Positions 16,202 through 23,013 of a DNA stretch of 26,804 bases are shown one piece after another. The stretch is from positions 1 through 26,804 of the forward strand of contig DEMS01000038.1 of NCBI GenBank assembly GCA_002359315.1, written 5' to 3'. Made by a program: the position numbers and the translations under genes. Within the stretch, counting starts at the first letter, position 1. The number at the start of each line of letters is the position of its first letter. The notes beneath the pieces are model-generated. The model had not been told where the DNA came from. It searched no databases and was given only the letters and a program-made list of their open reading frames with translations. This stretch comes from Bacteroidetes bacterium UBA2664. Its GTDB lineage: Bacteria; Bacteroidota; Rhodothermia; Balneolales; Balneolaceae.

Positions 16202-17686
16202 ATGATGATATTCAAGCATACATATCATAAACAGAGATGCGAAAACATCAACCCGATATTTTTGTTGAATGCTGATATTGTATGCAGCCTCAGATGGCGG
16301 GTTCTTTTAATAGGGATTATGATTTTAGTGGGTATTCATTCACAGGCCGCGACAGCTCAAGGGGTTCAAACCGAAACCAATCAAGTCGAAAACAATAAAA
16401 CTGAACTAAATCAGCCCCAATTCAATCAAACAGAAAAAAATCAAACTGTATCACTTCAAGCCCAATCCGATCCAACCGAGACCAATCAAGCCAATAACAC
16501 TCAACTCCAAATCAATCAACCCGAATCAGCCCCCCTTATCACAAAACTCAAATCCATCGGATTTGAAAATATTGCAGTGCGTTTAACTGCGGCCGATCTG
16601 ACCATCGCTTACGAAAACCGTGTCTACCGGTCCCAGCACCGGGCACTGGCGGAGGTGCTTAAAACTGTGGCTCAATCGGGTGTCACGGCAGACTCCCTCC
16701 ACATACTGATGCTCTATCGGGAGCAGCCAATGTCTCAGCTGTCAACGTCACTGGCGGATTTAAGGGCAATGATCGCCGGGGAGATTTCTTATCAACAGTG
16801 GCAGCAGGGAAGCCGGTTTACCCTTGAGCACAGCCAATCACTGGAGGAGTTGCGCGGTGTGGAGAGGGTTCAGAAAACCCGGTTTCGCCCGGAGATCCTG
16901 GCCGGACTGGGCATGCGGTATCAACTGGGAAACTACAACAACCCCTATCGATTTGCATTCGACCTGCAGCCGGAGCTGCGCCTGCCGTTGCCGTATGGAG
17001 TAACGGCCAATGTTCGCATGGCGGTTCCTCTTTATAACAATTTTGATCAGAACGATTTCATCCGTCCCTCACTCATCACGCTAACCTATGAGCGAAGGCT
17101 GGTTGACGGGGTTTATGCAAGCGCCACAACCGGGATCTTCACGCGAAACCGCAAGGGGTGGCACTCGATGCTTAAGGCGTTTCTCTGGGAAGAAGTCTTT
17201 TCAGTGACCCTGGAGGGCGGACAAACTCTCTTCACCGATCTCACCGGAAATCCATTTTTAAGAAGTTTTGAGGAGAGGGATTTTCATTTTTACACCGCTT
17301 CTGCCGATTACCGATGGCGCCGATACGACCTCAACATCCGGGCGCAGTATGGAAAGTTTCTGTATGAAGATACCGGGCTCCGGGTGGATGTCCACCGGCA
17401 CTTTGGTGACGCCCTCTTCGGTTTTTTCTTTATGGATACCCGTTTTGGGAATAATTACGGTTTTAGTTTCAGCCTGCCTTTTCCTCAGCGCAAATCGGTG
17501 AAAGCGGGGCCAGTCAGATTCCGAACGGCTACTCACTTTCCGGTTACCTACCACTACCAGGGCAATGACTACCGCGCCCGCTCCCACGAAACAGGGATCA
17601 CAATGAGAGAGGCGTTAATGGAGTTTTATCCGTCGTATCTCAGGAAGGAGATGGAGAGGTGGTTTTATACGCCTAAACGTATGTAA
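16202..17686 (+). CDS. YjbH C-terminal-half-like outer-membrane protein with pentapeptide-repeat linker
   Basis: A 494-residue predicted envelope protein that starts on the base after the previous stop (TAAATG), so the two are surely co-translated. A basic N-terminus is followed by a membrane or signal segment (WRVLLIGIMILVGI at 32-45, with AATAQ at 49-53 a possible cleavage site). Residues 56-110 are a Gln/Thr/Glu/Asn repeat linker. The rest resembles the second half of YjbH: IGFENIAVRLTAADLTIAYENR at 119-140 as a periplasmic domain, then amphipathic strands rich in Tyr/Arg/Phe. An ATG at 16319 (Met40) could be an alternative start with a shorter signal. From about 16560 the DNA is clearly more GC-rich than upstream. 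The function is inferred from YjbH and from the sugar cluster beside it. Confidence 0.62.
   Translation: MMIFKHTYHKQRCENINPIFLLNADIVCSLRWRVLLIGIMILVGIHSQAATAQGVQTETNQVENNKTELNQPQFNQTEKNQTVSLQAQSDPTETNQANNTQLQINQPESAPLITKLKSIGFENIAVRLTAADLTIAYENRVYRSQHRALAEVLKTVAQSGVTADSLHILMLYREQPMSQLSTSLADLRAMIAGEISYQQWQQGSRFTLEHSQSLEELRGVERVQKTRFRPEILAGLGMRYQLGNYNNPYRFAFDLQPELRLPLPYGVTANVRMAVPLYNNFDQNDFIRPSLITLTYERRLVDGVYASATTGIFTRNRKGWHSMLKAFLWEEVFSVTLEGGQTLFTDLTGNPFLRSFEERDFHFYTASADYRWRRYDLNIRAQYGKFLYEDTGLRVDVHRHFGDALFGFFFMDTRFGNNYGFSFSLPFPQRKSVKAGPVRFRTATHFPVTYHYQGNDYRARSHETGITMREALMEFYPSYLRKEMERWFYTPKRM
16367..16531 (+). repeat. Degenerate 15-bp tandem repeat encoding Q-T-E-x-N pentads
   Basis: Eleven consecutive five-residue units (residues 56-110 of the YjbH-like protein): QTETN, QVENN, KTELN, QPQFN, QTEKN, QTVSL, QAQSD, PTETN, QANNT, QLQIN, QPESA. 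The Asn-Gln boundary falls exactly on the five-residue period. The DNA is strikingly rich in A and C on the plus strand. It probably forms a flexible, periplasm-spanning linker. Confidence 0.75.
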
Positions 17687-17776
17687 ATCAAGCTGAAAAG
17701 AAGTTGCTATATTGGAATTTCTAAATTAAATTGCCTTAAGATGTAGACTTTACCTGCTAACATCAATCCAGACATT

Positions 17777-18991
17777 ATGACAACCGATACAACATTTTTG
17801 AATAAATTCACAGCAATCATGCTGCTGCTTATTGTGGCTATGTTTTTTGCATGTACAACATCCACAGAACCGGACCCTGATCCGATTCCCGATCCTGTAC
17901 CGCCTGAGCTTCCGGATGGAGATCGGGCAATGGTGATTGAGGTGACCGACAGAAATACCGAGCCTCTGACCGGCTACAATATTGATATTTCTGGCCCTAC
18001 TTCGGCCTCTGAGTCGAATGTCAGCGAGTCCAGTTTCCGTTTTGAGGACCTGGAGAGCGGTGAATATACTATTTTAGTGACGCGCGATGATTTTCTTGAT
18101 GCAACACTCACATTGGTAGTGGAACTTCCCGAAGAGCGTACTGAGGAGTATTTTATTCAGGATATCGCCAGCCTTGCAAAAAAAGCGCCACCTGTGGTGA
18201 TCAGTAATAGTGAGGAGAGTCAGGTAGAGACCGAATCGGATGACCCGGAAGAAACAGAGGATGAGAGAATGGTCATGTCCATTCCGGCGAATACTTTCCC
18301 TGCGGATGTTCAGGATGAGGATGGAAATGTTCAAATTCGTGTTACCCGCGCAGCTCCGAGTCAGCTAACCGAAGCGGCAGGGGGAGGAGTAGTATCGGAT
18401 ATGATCGCTATGGAGCCCACCGGCGTAACTCTGAATAATCCGGTGCAAATATCGATTCCTATTAATTCTACACCGGGTGTACAATATGTTCTTCAGCCTG
18501 GGAATATCCCGTTAACACCTGGTAGCGGATCACTGATGGCATCAAATATTACGGCCAATCAGCGATCGGTTCAGTTTTTTACAGTTGACATTGAACAATT
18601 TCAGAATTACACTATTGAGGCGGATGTCCAGGTGAACAGAGTTCGGGGAAATGCTTCCGTAACGCTCGACCCGTCCGCATGCGGCACGAATCATACATTT
18701 CAGTATTCAACACCGATCATCATTGCGGAGGATGGAAGTAACGATATCCCGGATCAAGCCCGAAAAACATTGAAAACCTATCAGAGAGTTTATGGAGGAG
18801 GGAAAGAGCTTTCTGTCTCTTCTTCGCAGCTAACGAATGACGATTCAAATTTCAGATTTACGGCGTCTGTTGTTACAAATTTTCTGGAGTATGAAGTGAT
18901 ATCCGGAGATGTAACGGAAACATTTATCCGGAATACCTCAGCGACCATGACATCCAGATCTGCTGAGTGCCACAACTCCGGTGGCGGGTAA
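17777..18991 (+). CDS. Lipoprotein of unknown function, CHNSGG-tailed (paralog 1)
   Basis: A 404-residue secreted lipoprotein; its biological role is not recognised. The signal sequence ends in VAMFFAC with the lipidated Cys at 26, followed by a Pro/Asp linker (PDPDPIPDPVPPELPD). Residues of about 47-125 look like a beta-sandwich of the carboxypeptidase-regulatory/PEGA kind (SGEYTILVTRDDF). An acidic stretch follows, then a ZU5-like region (IPANTFPADV, LNNPVQISIPI, YVLQPGNIP). The C-terminal domain has one Cys (DPSACGTNH) and ends ECHNSGGG. The neighbour at 19326 has the same layout and the same two C-terminal-domain cysteines. The gene ends 30 bp before a strong terminator and appears to be a single-gene transcript. 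Confidence 0.78.
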   Translation: MTTDTTFLNKFTAIMLLLIVAMFFACTTSTEPDPDPIPDPVPPELPDGDRAMVIEVTDRNTEPLTGYNIDISGPTSASESNVSESSFRFEDLESGEYTILVTRDDFLDATLTLVVELPEERTEEYFIQDIASLAKKAPPVVISNSEESQVETESDDPEETEDERMVMSIPANTFPADVQDEDGNVQIRVTRAAPSQLTEAAGGGVVSDMIAMEPTGVTLNNPVQISIPINSTPGVQYVLQPGNIPLTPGSGSLMASNITANQRSVQFFTVDIEQFQNYTIEADVQVNRVRGNASVTLDPSACGTNHTFQYSTPIIIAEDGSNDIPDQARKTLKTYQRVYGGGKELSVSSSQLTNDDSNFRFTASVVTNFLEYEVISGDVTETFIRNTSATMTSRSAECHNSGGG

Positions 18992-19021
18992 GCAGAACAG
19001 CAGGTAATTAAGTTTTTAAAT

Positions 19022-19058
19022 AAAGCCCGGGATTTTGATTCCGGGCTTTGTTTGTTTT
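19022..19058 (+). terminator. Rho-independent terminator of the first CHNSGG lipoprotein gene
   Basis: AAAGCCCGG at 19022-19030 pairs with CCGGGCTTT at 19041-19049, and TTTGTTTT follows. The hairpin is almost the same as the one after the paralogous gene. The remaining spacer up to 19325 is AT-rich and shows no convincing gene. Confidence 0.85.
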
Positions 19059-19325
19059 ATCCCGGAGTGCTATTAAAGATTACTTTTCTTGTGTTTTGGT
19101 TCAGCTTGAAGTGGGCCTGAGGGTATTTTTTTGATTAGAAATAATTAACAATTCTGATAAATTAGAAAAACAGGGTCAGGCGGTGTTTATTAGGGCGGTT
19201 AAGATGTTTATAATTAATAAAAAAAACAGTGATATTATTAAAAATATTTTTGATAATTCAAATTAAAAGGCTACAATTACTTGTTGGGGAACCCCTGCAC
19301 GATATATAAAAAAATTGAATACGAT

Positions 19326-20543
19326 ATGACTAACAAAAGAGCTCTTTTTACCCGGACATTAACTTTATTCTTATTGGCGATGCTTACATTTCTGGCTGCC
19401 TGTAAGACATCTACCGATCCGGATCCGGAGCCGCCGATTGAGCCGGAACCGATTGAACGGGTTGGGACCAAAGAATTAACAATCAATGTGATAAATCGTG
19501 ATGATGAAACTGATCTGACCGGCTTCAGTATTGAAATTGAAGGGCCAGTCACAGCGAGTGAAACTAATGTATCTACAGCGCAGTTTACTCTATCCGATGT
19601 GGTTAGTGGTGAATACACAATTACGGTTTCAAGAAGTGGATTTGTGAATTCACAAGTAACGGAAGAATTGGAAGTACCGGAAGAGGTGAGCTCTGATTAC
19701 AATGCAGAGACAACGATATCAATGCGTGCAACAACTCCACCGGTTCAGGTTACCAATAATGAAGATTCAACCGTGCAAACGGGCCAACCGGATGAAGAGG
19801 ATGCAGAGGAGGATGAAGCTGTAACATTACAGATCCCGGCTAACACATTTCCTGCAAATGTTGTAAAAGAAGATGGGACAGTGGATATTTCTGTTACACG
19901 TGCAAAACCGTCAGAAGCACAGCAATCTGATGAAGGGTTAGTGGCAGAATCGCTTATATTAACACCTGAAGCTGAATTGAACAATCCTGTGACGATCACA
20001 ATTCCAATTCGAGATATTGCAGGATTGGAAGATGCTGAGTATGTACTGCAACCCGGAAATATACCTATAAGCAGAGACGGAAGTGGTAATTTAGTAGCGA
20101 CTATCACCCCGGATCGGTCAACTTCAGATGGTTTTGATCAGACATCAAACTTCAATGGATTATCGCCAATAAGAATTTTTCGGCAATATCGGGTGACTAT
20201 TCCAAATTATCGGGTGACTGAAACGGATGGTTTTACAGATTTTAGATTATTGTCATCACAATGCGGTCAAGCTTTAAATGTTAACTACGATATCCCTGGG
20301 GTTACAATTCCTATTTTAATTCAAGTCTTTGGAAATGATTATAGACGATTCAGAACCAATCGATTCCAACCGGTTACTGTTGCAGCAGTTCCAAATAGAA
20401 TTGTCACTATTCAGGCAAGAAATGCGACCAGAACTCTTACATTGACAAGAGGTAATACTGAGGTTAGTACAGTAACTGTAAATCGCGCAGTCGTACAAAC
20501 AGCAAATCCAATAACAGTTGCATGCCACAACTCCGGTGGGTAA
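19326..20543 (+). CDS. Lipoprotein of unknown function, CHNSGG-tailed (paralog 2)
   Basis: A 405-residue lipoprotein paralogous to the preceding gene; its role is unknown. I chose ATG 19326 because it gives a compact signal peptide (KR start, then LTLFLLAMLTFLAAC) with a textbook lipobox and the lipidated Cys at 26, the same position as in the paralog. A TTG 45 bp upstream would add an unlikely hydrophilic leader. The same order follows: Pro/Glu/Asp linker, beta-sandwich with SGEYTITVSRSGF, acidic stretch, ZU5-like IPANTFPANV with LNNPVTITIPI and YVLQPGNIP, then a C-terminal domain with SSQCGQ and the final ACHNSGG. The middle of the C-terminal domain differs most between the two. Its DNA looks less GC-rich than that of paralog 1. 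Confidence 0.8.
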   Translation: MTNKRALFTRTLTLFLLAMLTFLAACKTSTDPDPEPPIEPEPIERVGTKELTINVINRDDETDLTGFSIEIEGPVTASETNVSTAQFTLSDVVSGEYTITVSRSGFVNSQVTEELEVPEEVSSDYNAETTISMRATTPPVQVTNNEDSTVQTGQPDEEDAEEDEAVTLQIPANTFPANVVKEDGTVDISVTRAKPSEAQQSDEGLVAESLILTPEAELNNPVTITIPIRDIAGLEDAEYVLQPGNIPISRDGSGNLVATITPDRSTSDGFDQTSNFNGLSPIRIFRQYRVTIPNYRVTETDGFTDFRLLSSQCGQALNVNYDIPGVTIPILIQVFGNDYRRFRTNRFQPVTVAAVPNRIVTIQARNATRTLTLTRGNTEVSTVTVNRAVVQTANPITVACHNSGG

Positions 20544-20575
20544 TTAGAGTAGTAGTTTATTATATATTTCAAATG

Positions 20576-20606
20576 AAGCCCGGGATTTTGGTCCCGGGCT
20601 TTTTTT
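20576..20606 (+). terminator. Rho-independent terminator of the second CHNSGG lipoprotein gene
   Basis: AAGCCCGGGA at 20576-20585 pairs with TCCCGGGCTT at 20592-20601 around TTTTGG, followed by a T-run to 20606. It is nearly the same hairpin as at 19022-19049. Confidence 0.9.
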
Positions 20607-20617
20607 GTTTTAGGGGG

Positions 20618-20684
20618 AGTTCTCGACTACGTTCCGACGGAAAAGATGCCGGAACACCGCCCGAACTGACGGTGGAGGATTTTG
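20618..20684 (+). repeat. Dispersed intergenic repeat, copy 1
   Basis: AGTTCTCGACTACG at 20618-20631 recurs exactly, inverted, at 26727-26740. Looser similarity follows in the same order in both copies: a CGGAAA block, ACACCGCC, and CGAAC-GACGG-TG-AGG. Both copies lie in intergenic DNA just after a terminator or terminator-like hairpin. Confidence 0.6.
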
Positions 20685-20714
20685 TTTGAGGATTCGTTAA
20701 TTATGTGTAAATTG
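20685..20714 (+). promoter_or_regulatory. Candidate promoter of the DUF4143 ATPase gene
   Basis: TTTG at 20685-20688 is separated by exactly 19 nt from TAAATTG at 20708-20714. This resembles the Bacteroidota -33 TTTG and -7 TAnnTTTG pair with one base missing in the -7 box. The -7 box lies inside the dyad that ends at the start codon. Confidence 0.3.
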
Positions 20715-20739
20715 AAACTTAAACTTTCAAATTACACAT
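20703..20739 (+). promoter_or_regulatory. 15-bp inverted repeat abutting the DUF4143 start codon
   Basis: ATGTGTAAATTGAAA at 20703-20717 pairs with TTTCAAATTACACAT at 20725-20739 (14 of 15 positions complementary, 7-nt spacer), and the ATG follows at 20740. It could be an operator covering the promoter or a leader hairpin that hides the translation start. Either would suit autoregulation. Confidence 0.6.
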
Positions 20740-21900
20740 ATGATACAGCGAAATCTTACAGGTTCTCTGAGACATTCCCTCAATCACTTTCCGGTTACGG
20801 CTATTTTGGGACCCAGGCAGTGTGGTAAATCAACGCTCGCCAAATATATATTCTCAGAACGTGATCAAGAAGCCGTTTATCTGGATTTAGAGCGTCCATC
20901 CGATCTCCTAAAGCTTGAGGATGCGGAGTGGTTTCTTTCTAACCAGAAGGGAAAGCTGGTCTGTATGGATGAGATTCAGCGTAAACCGGAACTGTTTCCT
21001 GTTTTAAGAAGTATTGTGGACGAGGATGGTGCAAGTGGACAATTCCTGATTCTGGGTTCAGCATCCAGAGATTTAATCAGACAAAGTTCAGAGTCTCTTG
21101 CAGGACGCATCAACTATAACAAATTAACTCCCTTTCTGTGGAGTGAGATTCGTCATGCTTCCAATACTGAAGAATATTTGATAAAAGGGGGATTTCCCCG
21201 GAGTATCCTTGCAGAGGATGAGAGTGTGAGCCTGGAGTGGAGAGAGAGTTTTATTGCTACGTTTTTGGAGCGGGATCTGCTGCAGTTTGCGGGGTTTAGT
21301 ACAGTTTCAATGCGACGGTTATGGCAAATGCTTGCACATACTAATGGTCAGACGGCTAATTACAGCGCTCTTGGAAGCTCATTAGGTATCAGCCATACTT
21401 CCGTAAAGAAGTATATAGATCTTCTTGAAGGTACTTTTATGGTTAGGCAGCTTCGCCCGTATAAGGGGAATACGAAGAAGAGGCTTGTGAAGTCTCCAAA
21501 GGTGTATATTACTGACTGTGGGTTAACAACAGCACTTCTTAGATTACGCACGTTTGAAGAGGCAGCCGGTCATCCTGTTTTTGGTTCGCTATGGGAAAGC
21601 GTAGTCATAGAGAATATTGCGGGACATTTTCCAAACCTTGATTTGTCGTTCTACCGGACGAATCATGGCAGCGAAATAGACCTTGTGATTAGAGATGGGA
21701 CTTCAACAGTAGCTGTTGAGTGTAAATCTACATTGTCGCCAAATCTGAGTAGTGGATTATATTCAGCAATCGAAGACATCAAACCGAAGAAAACTCTGGT
21801 TGTTATACCGGCCGATAAAGGATATGACTTTAAAGAGAATATTGATGTGGTTTCATTGACAGAGTTGATAGAGAAAGTACCGATGTTGTTGAAGGTTTAG
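20740..21900 (+). CDS. AAA-family ATPase with DUF4143 C-terminal domain
   Basis: A 386-residue predicted ATPase of the AAA_14/DUF4143 family, widespread in accessory regions and of uncertain function. Walker A is GPRQCGKST at 24-32, Walker B is LVCMDEIQ at 73-80, and ILGSAS further on looks like the sensor. The middle part includes a winged-helix-like stretch (LGSSLGISHTSVKKYIDLLE). The C-terminal DUF4143 part carries GSEIDLVI and VAVECKS, which look like the E-x-D and E-x-K elements of a PD-(D/E)xK nuclease-like fold. The gene stands alone, with its own dyad and probable promoter upstream. Its 3' end abuts a truncated antitoxin gene on the other strand. Confidence 0.88.
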   Translation: MIQRNLTGSLRHSLNHFPVTAILGPRQCGKSTLAKYIFSERDQEAVYLDLERPSDLLKLEDAEWFLSNQKGKLVCMDEIQRKPELFPVLRSIVDEDGASGQFLILGSASRDLIRQSSESLAGRINYNKLTPFLWSEIRHASNTEEYLIKGGFPRSILAEDESVSLEWRESFIATFLERDLLQFAGFSTVSMRRLWQMLAHTNGQTANYSALGSSLGISHTSVKKYIDLLEGTFMVRQLRPYKGNTKKRLVKSPKVYITDCGLTTALLRLRTFEEAAGHPVFGSLWESVVIENIAGHFPNLDLSFYRTNHGSEIDLVIRDGTSTVAVECKSTLSPNLSSGLYSAIEDIKPKKTLVVIPADKGYDFKENIDVVSLTELIEKVPMLLKV

Positions 21901-21917
21901 TTGAGGCTCGTATTTAC

Positions 21918-22052
21918 TCACCAGTCAAGTTCATATTCGGTTTCTTCGATAGGAGTCTGCAGCCCTTCAATAATGGATTCCTGCACTCCCGGAATAGAAG
22001 AGAGGTAGAGTGATACTAAAATCTTTTTATTCAACGTTATGATTATGTACAT
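21918..22052 (-). pseudogene. Truncated Phd/YefM antitoxin (C-terminal fragment)
   Basis: The minus strand carries a 44-codon frame whose residues 12-44 match the conserved C-terminal toxin-binding end of YefM antitoxins: LVSLYLSSIPGVQESIIEG, then LQTPIEETEYELDW and a stop. The DNA-binding N-terminal half is missing. The apparent ATG at 22052 lies inside the GTAC operator, and the first 10 or so residues are unrelated to the family. The YoeB-type toxin that should follow is absent, because the DUF4143 gene ends only 17 bp away. I take this as the remains of a yefM-yoeB pair. The match is from memory of the family pattern. Confidence 0.6.
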
Positions 22053-22078
22053 TAGGTACGTTACGTACAATAAGTACA
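22046..22078 (+). promoter_or_regulatory. GTAC-phased palindromic operator of the Phd/YefM antitoxin gene
   Basis: Four GTAC cores lie at 22047, 22056, 22065 and 22074, exactly 9 bp apart. The whole block is an imperfect palindrome centred on 22062, with 12 of 16 half-site positions matching. YefM antitoxins are known to bind TGTACA-type palindromes. The block ends 23 bp before the antitoxin ATG, a suitable place for autorepression. Confidence 0.65.
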
Positions 22079-22100
22079 ACTAATAAATGAGAAAAATATT

Positions 22101-22421
22101 ATGGACGTAAAAACCATAAATAGCGCAAATGCCCGGAAAAACTTCTCCGATCTGCTTAATGAAAGCGGGTTTGGAGGTCATCGTATTGTGGTAACACGTA
22201 AAGGAAAAGCAGTAGCTGCATTGGTTCCTATTGAAGACCTTGAGACCATTCAGGATATGGAAGATCAAATGGATGGAGAGGAGGCGAATCGAATCCTATC
22301 TGATCCTAATAGCGAATTTGTTCCATGGGAGTCTTTGAAACGAAGTACAGAACTATTTACAGAGGATTTTCTGGAAGAAAGGAATCAGCCAGATGTTTCG
22401 GGCGATTCTTGTAATGAATAA
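22101..22421 (+). CDS. Type II antitoxin, Phd/YefM family
   Basis: A 106-residue antitoxin-like DNA-binding protein. The N-terminal half (INSANARKNFSDLLNE, then RIVVTRKGKAVAALVPIEDLETI) is the Phd/YefM fold that binds operator DNA. The C-terminal half is acidic and probably unfolded without its toxin. No toxin gene follows directly: 59 bp of spacer lead to the PF09720/ParE pair. It may be an orphan regulator, may have lost its toxin, or may serve the ParE toxin downstream. The GTAC palindrome just upstream is its likely operator. I do not see a second start that would be better. Confidence 0.82.
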   Translation: MDVKTINSANARKNFSDLLNESGFGGHRIVVTRKGKAVAALVPIEDLETIQDMEDQMDGEEANRILSDPNSEFVPWESLKRSTELFTEDFLEERNQPDVSGDSCNE

Positions 22422-22480
22422 TTAATTGTCAGAATTGTTCGTTTTTCAATAGATTATAGAAGTAACAAAATCTTAAGACT

Positions 22481-22714
22481 ATGATTACAGATTTTAAAGA
22501 AATTCAACATTCGGCTCTCGAGTTGGATGAAAATCGCCGGGCTGAGCTAGCTAAAAAACTTATTGATAGCCTTGATCAGCAGTATGATGATGATATTGAA
22601 CAAGCTTGGATTGATGAAATCAAACGAAGAAAAGCAGAAATTAAATCAGGTGTAGTAACGCCTGTTTCAGGACTTGAAGTTCATGAAGCTGCTAGAGAAC
22701 TTCTCAAAAAATGA
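22481..22714 (+). CDS. Addiction-module antitoxin (PF09720-like)
   Basis: A 77-residue protein of the putative unstable antitoxin family paired with ParE/RelE toxins. ALELDENRRAELAKKLIDSL in the first half is the family's conserved helical segment, and AWIDEIKRRKAEIKSG follows. The C-terminal part (GLEVHEAARELLKK) would clasp the toxin. It overlaps the ParE gene by 4 bp (ATGA at 22711-22714), the usual coupling that keeps antitoxin in excess. No clear operator of its own is seen in the 59 bp upstream. Confidence 0.82.
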   Translation: MITDFKEIQHSALELDENRRAELAKKLIDSLDQQYDDDIEQAWIDEIKRRKAEIKSGVVTPVSGLEVHEAARELLKK

Positions 22715-23001
22715 CTTTTCAATATCATCCCGAGGCAGCAAGAGAGTTATTAAGTTCGGTTCAATATTATGAAGAAAAATCTATGGGGCTTGGAGCTGAA
22801 TTTCTTGATGAAATTGAAGAAACAATCGCTCAGGCACTGGCACATCCAAAATCCGGTTCTTTAATCACCAAAAATGACCGAAGAATTTTGCTTGATAAAT
22901 TCCCATACGAGATTATTTATGATGTTTCCGAAAATATAATAACCATTAATGCTGTCAAGCATATGAAACGAAAACCGGGATATTGGGAATCAAGAAAATA
23001 A
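22711..23001 (+). CDS. ParE/RelE-superfamily toxin
   Basis: A 96-residue toxin of the ParE/RelE fold, paired with the overlapping antitoxin gene. FQYHPEAARELLSSVQYYEEKS with LGAEFLDEIEETIAQ are the two N-terminal helices of the family. RRILLDKFPYEIIYDVSENIITI forms the core strands, and AVKHMKRKPGYW the end. ParE toxins act on DNA gyrase and RelE toxins cleave mRNA on ribosomes; the sequence alone does not decide, although the PF09720 partner and the KRKPGYW end are common in ParE-annotated members. Its stop lies 12 bp from the convergent serC stop. Confidence 0.83.
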   Translation: MTFQYHPEAARELLSSVQYYEEKSMGLGAEFLDEIEETIAQALAHPKSGSLITKNDRRILLDKFPYEIIYDVSENIITINAVKHMKRKPGYWESRK

Positions 23002-23013
23002 GTAATGATAAAA

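Noticed and set aside
17258..17587. 109-codon minus-strand frame inside the second YjbH-like gene
   Set aside because: A mirror frame of GC-rich coding DNA with no family features; the plus-strand protein explains the region.
19205..19267. 20-codon frame between the lipoprotein genes
   Set aside because: Very AT-rich, no similarity or start signal; likely chance.
19281..19325. TTG start 45 bp upstream of the second lipoprotein
   Set aside because: It would put a hydrophilic stretch before the signal peptide and move the lipobox Cys away from position 26.
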